Source: Parachlamydiales bacterium
Lineage (GTDB): Bacteria > Chlamydiota > Chlamydiia > Chlamydiales > JABDDJ01
Direction of reading: 5' to 3'
Assembly: GCA_041671045.1 (NCBI GenBank)
Contig: JBAZCF010000007.1
Span: 100,472 to 164,471 of the forward strand
Length of the DNA: 64,000 bases
Position numbers and translations under genes: made by a program. Shown piece by piece: positions 42,701 through 49,396 of the stretch; position 1 is the stretch's first letter; each line of letters begins with the position of its first letter. The notes under the pieces are model-generated. The model saw nothing but the letters and a program-made list of their open reading frames with translations, was not told the DNA's origin and searched no databases.

Positions 42701-45700
42701 TATAAGAGCGATTATTTTTAGAATCCTCATCATTTTCATTAATGCAAAAAGATATGATGATGCTGCTGTTTTATGCACTTTTGTTTTTTCAGAAGGCATT
42801 TTAAACGCGGATGACGGCGAAGCGGCGACTATTAGTATAGAGCTCTGTGATAAAGGTTTAAATGAGGACGCTCCATCTAAAAGCATCCTTAAACTATTTA
42901 AGTTATGCTGCAGGGATAATATTTTCACTATTACAAATGCAGAACATGTTTTATTCAAGGGATTTAAATTCCTATTATCCTCCATTGAATTCGAGAATAG
43001 GAATATTGGCAAATACGGCGCTGTGGATTTGCAAGCCTCGGCGCACTTTGAAGAGACATCTAAAGACAATGATGCCCTAGAGCCAAAAGCTGATTCTCGA
43101 GGTCAATTAAGCATAAATACCCCTGAAACCGGGGATACTCTAGAGTTACTCTTTAGAAGCTACTTATCTTCAAACTGGGATAATAATCGTTTCAATAAAA
43201 TTCTTTGGGCATGCAATCTTATCGAGCAGTTTACCCCGGGCATCCAAAGTCAGCTTTTTAGAGAAGGTTTTCATAAAGCGCACCAGCATAAAAACATCGC
43301 TTTTATGAATTTACTTCTGCATATTGTTGTAGAAAAGGATGTCGCTCTATTTTCCGTATTACTGCCCGCCTTTCTTCAGTGTTTAATAGAAAATCCCTCT
43401 ATCCCTAATCACAGCAACATTGTCCAAGAACTTCTCATTGAATTTTCTCATGGAAGTAAGTTTGTTAACCCCGTGCTTAAAAGCCTTATACTCTCTCGCC
43501 CTATCCTCGATGACATCAACGTTCTATATCACCATTTGCCTGAAAATGAAAGAATCCCCCTGTTAGGTTGGATTCAGGTCTCCAGAATTCATTCAGAGAG
43601 CCTGGTGGTATCCAGGTACTCTTCTGAAAACTCCTCTCATGATTTCATTGTTGAAGTATTAACAAAACTTAGAAAGATCCTTAAAGAGAATTCAGCCTGC
43701 GAGATCGAGGATGCAGAAAATTATTACACTTCCATAGCGAAACTTCTGAATAAGATTTATAAACTGTGCAAAGATACAAATTCTGCAATATTTTTCATTC
43801 TTTGGTTTCTTGAAAATGGCTCTGCAAGTATCTACATTCATTGTTCTTCCGAGCTACAACAATTTATTCTTTCCTCGATAGACAAATATTTCTTCCTTCC
43901 TACAGTTCAAAATTTGTTGGACTATCTTGAGAACATTTTCAACCCGGCCCTTTGCTATGATCAAGGCAATGCAACACCCGTTTTTGAAGCTATTCAGCAC
44001 ATCATTATTACCTTAAGAAAACAAAATAATTATACCGACGCCGCTGATTGGATGCACTTCTTCATCCATACACAATCTTTTAGAAAATGGAAATATTGGT
44101 CATTCCAACATACAATACTGCTAGAAGAGTGGGTCAATTTCCTATGTACTCATCACCTTTTTACTTACGGTGTTAAAATCCTTCAGGAAGTTCAATTACA
44201 AAATGAACAGCAAGAAACTTCCTCTATTACTCTGGTAAGTACCTTATGGAAAAAAATATACCAGCATGCTCCCCTTCAATTTTGCTTACAGACAGCCTTG
44301 AATTTTGCAAGCACATTTATTCCTCCCAAAGACCAATTGACTGGGCTGTGTCAGAAACTTAATTATTCCAATATAGATGACCTCTACCTGCTTTTTAAGC
44401 TGATAGAAAAGTTTTCTATTATCGACGAAGGGATATGGAAAGCTGTTAATACATCCATTTCACGTTCTAAAGATGAAAAAATTGTTCGTAGAGCCCTTGA
44501 AACGTTAGCTTATATCGAATCGTCTTCAGAAGAATTTAGAACGAACCCTTCTTTACGCTCTTCCAGCTGGGCTGCAATCTTTGGTGCTATTGTAAACAAT
44601 TCAATGCAAGTTGCGTGCACTATATTTCAGAAAAAAGAGTCGGTCGAATCCCTTCTGCATTCTTTTCAAGATGAAATAACGATGGGTAAATTTGCGTGGA
44701 TGCTCTACAAATACCATCTTAGTCAAGCAAAAATGGTGTCTACTTTAGATGCGCTGTTAAAAATGCGCTTATTTGTACGCTATTCTGTTGAGGTGCGCCC
44801 CTATGATTGGAAATTATTAGATATAGCCTTGAATGGAAATTTCATGGGAGTTTTCAATCCGCTAATTGCTATTTTTACAACTCATTTATTTTCTCCTCAA
44901 CTAGAGCCAAAATATTGCCTTGGCTTATGTAAACTTATAAAGTCGTTTCAAAAAGAAGTTTCTCTCAAAGGCCATGTTACAGTAGAAACGATAAACTTAG
45001 TAGGTTCTCTATGCAATAATCTTATTGCAAGGTATCCTCAAGCACATAATACTCTAGAATTAGCCCAACATATAATACAAATAAAACGGCCTGAACTTAT
45101 CTCATCTGCTTTTCAATTACTTAAAGCCAATGTTACACCACAAATATCACATTATCCGGAACGGGTACGCCTTTTTAAAGGCATCCTTTTAAAAGTTATC
45201 AAGCTCTCCCATTTGAAATCTGAAGAAATATCACAATTTCTATCTCAACCTGCTGTAAAGGAGATTATTACAGATGGTTACATCTATCTTAAGATAGAGT
45301 TAGCCCGCAAACAACTGTTGGAAATTCTCGATTCTGATGAAGTCAGCTACAACAGCTTTGAAACGAATTTTCAAAATGTCTCAAAGCAACTTCTTAGCGA
45401 AGAAAAGAATGATGCCCTGTTCAGAAGTGTGGAAATGCTGGTTGAATGCACTGTTATGCTTTTCACACAGTCCTTAGATAAAGAAATCCCTGAAAAACTT
45501 CTAAAAATAATAGAGCAGTCTTTTGTTTTAGATAATGCACAGTCCAAGAAAGCGACCCATGAAGTCTGCGAGAGCGAAGGAAGCAAAATATTCAAGATCA
45601 CGTCTTCTAGAATGAAAGTACGTTCACATATGATAAGAACACTTCTTTCTTCCATAAAATCATTTCAGGATAAAAGAGAGCCTATTTTAAATTGGACTTA

Positions 45701-46646
45701 CGAAACTACCGCACTACTCCTCAGGGATTTTCCTTGCGATGGCAATTTCAATGCTTTTATGCTGATGGAAGTCCTATGTTGCAGCAATCCTCAAGATGAA
45801 TCTGAATATGCTCTGCATGTAGTGAACTTTCAAACCATGCTTAAAAATAAAAATTTTGCATCCTTTTGGCATTCACAGAAAACAGCCTCTTTTATGTGGA
45901 ATATTTATAACAATATTCCTTGTCCCTCCAGCCTCATCGTAAATAAGCATGAAAAATTAATATGGGTAAATAATATTGTAGAGTCCATAGCTCAGTCCCC
46001 TACCTGGTGGAGTGTTCAGCACTTTAGTGTTGTCTTTTCCTATTTGGAAAAGACAACAACCAATATAGCATCGGATGAATATCGTGGTATTCTAAGTTCT
46101 TTCCTTGTTGCCCTTAGCCGGCTTGACATAACAACGAAAGAGCAATTTGAATTTGTCCATAACCTATATGAAGTTTCTACTAAACATATAGGCCCACATC
46201 AATCCTCCTTCGAAATACAAGAGCGGTTTTGCTATATTCTTATGAAAGCCGGCAGCTCTCCGGATGTTCTGGAAAATTCTGTGTTGCTGGAACAATTGGT
46301 TTTCCAGATTACATGCTATTTATATGATTCTAAGTTCCTGTCTCTCTGGGAATTAAACATAGAACATTATTTCCAGTTTATTACAGAATCAATAAATCCC
46401 CTTGCCTACTTGCTGCAGCATGGCATCCCTGAAAATACGGCGATGGATTTCATTAATAAATTTGCACAAGCCATCACCGCAAGCCAATTCATTAAAAATA
46501 TAGATGAGGGTGTCGTAGCAAAACGTACCAAGATACTAAGAGTTTTTGTCCAAAAGCTATCTCAGCTTGGATTCAAAGGGCAAGCGTATGCCCTTGGATT
46601 AGCAAAAAACCCTCTCTATAAGACGTGTTTAGAGGATGATCAATAA
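36741..46646 (+). CDS. Giant helical-repeat protein E (3301 residues)
   Basis: A single uninterrupted frame of 9.9 kb. Not recognised. The N-terminus (MTTNSCVSLSPSSQLDLSYE, then ISLPESLEE) resembles the N-terminus of protein A (MTTPPASPATSP.., then ISLPPASQE), suggesting a common leader or targeting region. The rest is helix after helix with no enzyme motif, signal or membrane span. A hydrophilic linker around residues 2100-2140 (FEETSKDNDALEPKADSRGQ) splits it into a ~2100-residue and a ~1160-residue solenoid; the latter is close in size to protein C, so the gene may be a fusion of two family-type solenoids. TPR/PPR-like helices appear near residues 975-1060. Strong promoter upstream. Purifying selection is implied by an intact frame of this length. 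Function unknown; large scaffold or secreted host-interaction protein are the options. Confidence 0.85.
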   Translation: MTTNSCVSLSPSSQLDLSYEEIKPSPVLSNNTEISLPESLEEARQQAIKRGILDSNGRLNESFKKGDLSGIDYKVILDNVRNRLTTPLHGKVTLAQTIIHQRDTAQKRGNAVVGLNYIGSNAMKDLGIENILSVLGETISQIITPAVIERYLIAAMDTDTQAELMHCDEKELALESQSLALFFGALTSETLTVDRKELTDAFRKIEIGYSEKWDEKYSNTLRFSAHDHSTGGFVNIGHFLYSLFYIVIDPLTVDEGDCKNLKIKLVCPDENFREVFLHFLLGIMACDKPEMMNYLVSMVYLSGLIKDKVSYDPQLFSKLLEPTLRMYFNFDSHTIDAKKLVLALRNIIFGHHKEDLPALLVSAQLFRNLSLDIIDHWKKYLTEEFYKGFWQNLLTDEEKSQLKSIPHPDKYVQSISFVEAWLNVQAHSTSVIDEELIQAVIHLSTRALELGDKKQATDIWERLTSLPCFNPTHAQYNDSITLLTSPHIVNDIFNAGLLNITGFNPFEVLISRFPELQTDIRQIRLKHILSTPLEFYDYDWQALCKDEQTWNNIIKVTRFDELRQGYLLDCLRLSLSKNMYSVSVKIVEILTQSNIKPSKRTLFASLIHLLCENILARIQKEDATPAVLFAHLIEILSDSPYTTHSKLEALLSPYIFTAIDSINPSIPSSSYLQALYPVLIQGLLFCIKHSPPKTAKEKLQSSGCFLKLFQFLHKTLPPSYSKAIDLFEAVSEIGIFHENLLAWNLEKRKLLEALPLSIHKKCPRSTLALMKNALSINVEIGPLLTKECILKNISEENLRELISPPNSLKVLGTDIWLLLALKWFNLHDSVHVVAAEKISLLLFQLLSTHPEKINVLRNPEVILKIVQSLSLFKERIPQTNISLGHVVHFLLFLSPHNPKHLAAITSLIQFISTQSLPKYSPSDFALLKNLMLRAQDYPSLDFSPLYYQFVNKDFSKLIEQTGVQDISALLPVFGTLWNKKKKEEAAQWIDAVIQRCQTLDYKPSKKDIYVLMNVAGCLLNAKKTHIVYPLFEYLKKYAQGKQKSTYERIFQYAVSLALLESDLGPFLAFTSADDSAYNTHPHLYMEGVRKAIHSLDPSTTLPLIRNCAPQLENSDWVALWDVLNKKGDAQLIEDAFAIWKEIHPIPPKMDSLNRYQQLSYCQLFQALLQSNMVRQNCISEYFNSDLETFAHILSLLNANGKKISFGLSLYLKLKSEKFFQAPKGTIEPLIKWLFNLHTDAPTFLTSLYLLLNQSLKCSRKDCAAIIIKYFCDHYKTVIEPTRNIYQRYFLEKFATLTAVNDNPVFDNDFFSLLKTIYNSDDFPIELSLGPYKWLTATCRRQIDVSTRLQYDLRAFTIFFKANKTAFASQYFSDYALTYNLLMRLTYVPELFTKLLDSFEISCGNNLLKDPDYSTLYGTCMATYLESIIHAANDTKKRTHAFELFLKKHVMYCNDTLIAERAVSAAISLMFCQLQNDENIAYFMTNCERILKMLYSPMDYRKIETGLIRSLAKRAKMETVSHDDFVQFDESKPVLDYYYDSRLEMTFRLVEQSKIKYPNKFKQRIIFYCLHGMLKGLVKLIKLRNFNMDHQNAAETLSSFIECFDAFFYYNTQATPLIREEHANLSRSLISSLIGTSFFERFKVKFYAYALFLGFADTLFPAISLPEKLEAHEDIWAKTTSEYPECFERCCEAFRKEYKWARTQESPEGSNLALQLFMEKAAALVSGLDTAQDASLFIQFHSQVLFQGNTLFGSDLPLQYNKFLVEIFTQYIQHFTPFIVIFNTSLDFQEVYSKLSFLVIKFANSTLCKSLDPEESILLFKNLTKCISIFYKNISLISHQLTNSPTPRVHIEILHLTIEKALSSEYNHLPINIRQEEVIRLMSIFLNQKMLDEFALAVQRAFNPKSDLFKKPSELYPCFDSSYLPLITSCYSKAYEDNMAVTLFTLHIATLLPPADAESMDLEKDLYSESVFFLHLLKVNLSRSCDKDIRAIIFRILIIFINAKRYDDAAVLCTFVFSEGILNADDGEAATISIELCDKGLNEDAPSKSILKLFKLCCRDNIFTITNAEHVLFKGFKFLLSSIEFENRNIGKYGAVDLQASAHFEETSKDNDALEPKADSRGQLSINTPETGDTLELLFRSYLSSNWDNNRFNKILWACNLIEQFTPGIQSQLFREGFHKAHQHKNIAFMNLLLHIVVEKDVALFSVLLPAFLQCLIENPSIPNHSNIVQELLIEFSHGSKFVNPVLKSLILSRPILDDINVLYHHLPENERIPLLGWIQVSRIHSESLVVSRYSSENSSHDFIVEVLTKLRKILKENSACEIEDAENYYTSIAKLLNKIYKLCKDTNSAIFFILWFLENGSASIYIHCSSELQQFILSSIDKYFFLPTVQNLLDYLENIFNPALCYDQGNATPVFEAIQHIIITLRKQNNYTDAADWMHFFIHTQSFRKWKYWSFQHTILLEEWVNFLCTHHLFTYGVKILQEVQLQNEQQETSSITLVSTLWKKIYQHAPLQFCLQTALNFASTFIPPKDQLTGLCQKLNYSNIDDLYLLFKLIEKFSIIDEGIWKAVNTSISRSKDEKIVRRALETLAYIESSSEEFRTNPSLRSSSWAAIFGAIVNNSMQVACTIFQKKESVESLLHSFQDEITMGKFAWMLYKYHLSQAKMVSTLDALLKMRLFVRYSVEVRPYDWKLLDIALNGNFMGVFNPLIAIFTTHLFSPQLEPKYCLGLCKLIKSFQKEVSLKGHVTVETINLVGSLCNNLIARYPQAHNTLELAQHIIQIKRPELISSAFQLLKANVTPQISHYPERVRLFKGILLKVIKLSHLKSEEISQFLSQPAVKEIITDGYIYLKIELARKQLLEILDSDEVSYNSFETNFQNVSKQLLSEEKNDALFRSVEMLVECTVMLFTQSLDKEIPEKLLKIIEQSFVLDNAQSKKATHEVCESEGSKIFKITSSRMKVRSHMIRTLLSSIKSFQDKREPILNWTYETTALLLRDFPCDGNFNAFMLMEVLCCSNPQDESEYALHVVNFQTMLKNKNFASFWHSQKTASFMWNIYNNIPCPSSLIVNKHEKLIWVNNIVESIAQSPTWWSVQHFSVVFSYLEKTTTNIASDEYRGILSSFLVALSRLDITTKEQFEFVHNLYEVSTKHIGPHQSSFEIQERFCYILMKAGSSPDVLENSVLLEQLVFQITCYLYDSKFLSLWELNIEHYFQFITESINPLAYLLQHGIPENTAMDFINKFAQAITASQFIKNIDEGVVAKRTKILRVFVQKLSQLGFKGQAYALGLAKNPLYKTCLEDDQ

Positions 46647-46705
46647 AACCCCACTTTTGTCAAATTCGGCTTTGTTCTGGCGTAATTTGTAGGCTAGTGA
46701 GATTT

Positions 46706-47701
46706 CTAGAAAGGTATAATCACTTTAGAGGCGAACCCCGGAATCTCTTGCGCATATCTAGGCAAAGCATAGCCGGACACCCGCTTTTGCAGCGAGCGCA
46801 TTAGTGCCTTCCCTTCTTCAAGATCTACCTCAAAGTGGGAAGCTCCTTTCACTCTATCTAATTGGTGGATGTAATAAGGGAGTATATTGTTATCCACAAG
46901 TTTATTGCACAACGCTTCCAAGACTTCAACATCAGCATTCACACCTTTAAGCAGTACGGACTGATTCAAGAGCATTACCCCCTTATCAGACAACTTCTTC
47001 AAATGTGCAAGTACATCTTGATCTAACTCCAACGGGTGATTAACATGCACCACCAACCAAACTTTCTTGCTTAGGCCCGTTAGTAAGGCTATCAGTCCCT
47101 CGTCAATACGTTCGGGAATTCCGATAGGAAACCGGGTGTGAAATCTTATGCGTGTAATATGCGGAATGGCATCTACTGCTTTTAATATCTCGCTCAACCT
47201 TTCGTTTGTAAGCGCTAAAGGGTCTCCCCCGCTTAGAATGACTTCGCGTAGCGTTGTATCTTCAGCAATATAGGCCAACTCCTGCTCAAAGCCTTTGTCT
47301 TGTACTTGATAGTCAAAATTCTGCCTAAAACAATAGCGGCAGTGCATTGCACACGCGCTCGTACATACTAGCAACACTCTTCCTTGATATTTATGGAGCA
47401 ATTTCTTGCCCACTTTACATCCGCCTTCAGAAAGCGGCTCTAATACAAAGTTTTCTGCAGCAACAAACTCGTCCGCTAAAGGAACAAATTGTTTAAAAAT
47501 CGGATCTTCAAGTGTGTTTTTTTGGATTTTTTCTGCCAAACGACGGGGAAGATTCAAAGGAAATTCTTTTCTTACTGCCAACCTTGCTATAGTTGAGGAG
47601 TCTAATTCAAGAAATTCAAGCAAGGTATTCAGACGGGTAAAATTGCCCCTTAATATTTTCTGCCAAGGAGCTGAAGGAAGACTTAACACATAACCTCTCA
47701 A
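46706..47701 (-). CDS. epmB: EF-P lysine 2,3-aminomutase-like radical SAM enzyme (EpmB/YjeK)
   Basis: 331 residues, the length of EpmB rather than catabolic KamA (~410). EpmB converts (S)-alpha-lysine to (R)-beta-lysine for attachment to elongation factor P by EpmA, helping ribosomes through polyproline. The radical SAM cluster motif is C117-x3-C121-x2-C124 (CAMHCRYCF), followed by EVILSGGDPLAL. The C-terminal PLP region shows YYIHQLDRVKGASHFEVD and SGYALPRYAQEIPG, both characteristic. It sits 40 bp behind murA on the same strand, so it is likely the second gene of that transcript. No epmA or efp is in the window. KamA function is the less likely alternative. Confidence 0.9.
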   Translation of the reverse strand: MRGYVLSLPSAPWQKILRGNFTRLNTLLEFLELDSSTIARLAVRKEFPLNLPRRLAEKIQKNTLEDPIFKQFVPLADEFVAAENFVLEPLSEGGCKVGKKLLHKYQGRVLLVCTSACAMHCRYCFRQNFDYQVQDKGFEQELAYIAEDTTLREVILSGGDPLALTNERLSEILKAVDAIPHITRIRFHTRFPIGIPERIDEGLIALLTGLSKKVWLVVHVNHPLELDQDVLAHLKKLSDKGVMLLNQSVLLKGVNADVEVLEALCNKLVDNNILPYYIHQLDRVKGASHFEVDLEEGKALMRSLQKRVSGYALPRYAQEIPGFASKVIIPF

Positions 47702-47741
47702 TAATCAAAAGGTTATATATTAATCTTCCTTAGGTAATGCG

Positions 47742-49139
47742 TCAATTCGTAACTAAGAGTTCATCCTCAACTTCAGACATTGCAGCAGGCAGCACGAGCG
47801 GTAAAGGATCCCGGGCTGTTGTGAGTTCAATATCGATTCCCAGATTGACTAATTTTTCGAAAATATTTTCATACCCTCTCTTCAAAAAGTCTAAACCGGA
47901 AAGTGAGGATTTTCCTTCGGCCACGCATGCGGCCATCACATACGCAAAGCCTGCTCTAAGGTCCGGCACAGCAATATCTTTTGCAATCAGCGGGGAAGAA
48001 CCTTTAACAATTAAGCTGTGGGCATAATTTTTAGAAGCATAACGGCAGCATTTCCCCCCTAAGCATTGCTTAAATAGAGTTATATCCGCTCCCATTTCGC
48101 GTAATGTCTCTGTATACCCAAAACGTTTTTCGTACACTGTCTCATGCACAACAGAAGAACCGGACGCCTGTGTAAGCAATACTACAAAGGGCTGCTGCCA
48201 ATCTGTCATGAATCCGGGATGGACGTCCGTCTCAATATGAAGGCCGCCTTGCAGTGGTCCGTCATAGAAGAATTCTATTCCATTTTCTTTCACATCGAAA
48301 CCGCCGCCCACTTCCCTAATTGTATTCAGAAAGGTAATCATGTTATGGTGCTGGGCTCCTTCGACAAATACTCTACCCTTGGTACAGATAGCTGCCATCC
48401 CCCAAGAAGCTGCTTCGATACGGTCAGGAAGTACCGTATGCTCAACTTCATAGAAACGTCTCGTTCCCTGGATCTTAATGGTCCTATCCACATCCACAGT
48501 GATATTAGCGCCCAATTTTTGCAGGAATAAAATGAGATCGACAACTTCAGGCTCAATCGCTGCATTTTTTATCACGGTGGTTCCCCGTGCTGTGACGGCA
48601 GCTAGGATGGTGTTTTCAGTGGCACCTACAGAAGGGAAGGGAAGGGTGATCAAACTGCCTTGCAAGCCATTATGCGCCCTGGCAAAATAGGCTGCCTGGC
48701 GTTTCATAGGACGGTATTCAATTGTTGCCCCTAATGCTTCTAAAGCAGTAATATGGAAGTCTACAGGGCGCTGACCTAAGTCGCAGCCACCTGAGACGGG
48801 AACAATAATATCCTCGTCAGTACGGCCCAATAAAGCCCCCATCATCAAGATGGGTATGCGGTTGGAACCTGAGAACTTTTGGGGAATGTAAGAACTTGTC
48901 AGCTCTTTTGTAACGACATGCATCTCTCCTTTCTCCCTGTCCCAAGAGACCTGCATCCCTATTTCTTGACATAAGGAGACGGTGACTTCCACATCCCCAA
49001 TGTTGGGTACGTTAGAAAAATGGGTGGGTTTATCAGAGATCAATGAAGCTACAAGTAGCTTAGTGATGGCATTTTTTGCCCCGGCGGCCTTTACATGTCC
49101 CTTTAGAGGAGTCCCGCCTTTAATTTTGAGTACGTCCAT
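47742..49139 (-). CDS. murA: UDP-N-acetylglucosamine 1-carboxyvinyltransferase MurA
   Basis: 465 residues, somewhat longer than the usual ~420-440, mostly by a C-terminal tail. It transfers enolpyruvate from PEP to UDP-GlcNAc, the first committed step of peptidoglycan synthesis. Key residues are present: Lys22 in AGAKNA, the catalytic cysteine Cys119 in VSGGCDLGQRPVD (equivalent to E. coli Cys115), the Asp in HPGFMTDWQ and the Arg in VPDLRAGF. From memory C. trachomatis MurA has Asp at the cysteine position and is intrinsically fosfomycin-resistant; this enzyme keeps Cys. Its presence argues that the organism makes peptidoglycan precursors. It heads a transcript with epmB and is divergent from the NSF-like gene. 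Confidence 0.96.
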   Translation of the reverse strand: MDVLKIKGGTPLKGHVKAAGAKNAITKLLVASLISDKPTHFSNVPNIGDVEVTVSLCQEIGMQVSWDREKGEMHVVTKELTSSYIPQKFSGSNRIPILMMGALLGRTDEDIIVPVSGGCDLGQRPVDFHITALEALGATIEYRPMKRQAAYFARAHNGLQGSLITLPFPSVGATENTILAAVTARGTTVIKNAAIEPEVVDLILFLQKLGANITVDVDRTIKIQGTRRFYEVEHTVLPDRIEAASWGMAAICTKGRVFVEGAQHHNMITFLNTIREVGGGFDVKENGIEFFYDGPLQGGLHIETDVHPGFMTDWQQPFVVLLTQASGSSVVHETVYEKRFGYTETLREMGADITLFKQCLGGKCCRYASKNYAHSLIVKGSSPLIAKDIAVPDLRAGFAYVMAACVAEGKSSLSGLDFLKRGYENIFEKLVNLGIDIELTTARDPLPLVLPAAMSEVEDELLVTN

Positions 49140-49176
49140 GTGTCACTTCCAGTCGAAAATCAGTTATGTTTATGTG

Positions 49177-49216
49177 GCGCTAAAGTATTATGTATTAATA
49201 CACATCTTTTAAGCGC
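49177..49216. promoter_or_regulatory. Imperfect 40-bp inverted repeat centred on a perfect 12-bp palindrome, between murA and the NSF-like gene
   Basis: TGTATTAATACA at 49191-49202 is flanked by GCGCTaaAG on the left and CTTttAAGCGC on the right. It lies 38 bases upstream of the murA start and about 180 upstream of the divergent NSF-like gene. The layout suits an operator for a dimeric regulator or a leader stem for murA. The rest of this 257-bp gap holds no gene I believe in. Confidence 0.4.
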
Positions 49217-49396
49217 AAAATAACAGAAAATCAGAAGTTTGCAAAATAAAAAAACATTTGCGGGACAAGATTTTTTTAAAGGATCTGCGCAGGATACTAA
49301 TTCATAAATTTCCCTCTGCCGGGATTTGATTAAATCCTTGTTCATTAAAGTGTCAAAGAGTAATCAGAAGTTAAATTGAATTGATCAGGAGGTCTT

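Noticed and set aside
49160..49345. 61-codon minus-strand frame between murA and the NSF-like gene
   Set aside because: It spans the palindromic regulatory region, has no ribosome site and no protein-like pattern.
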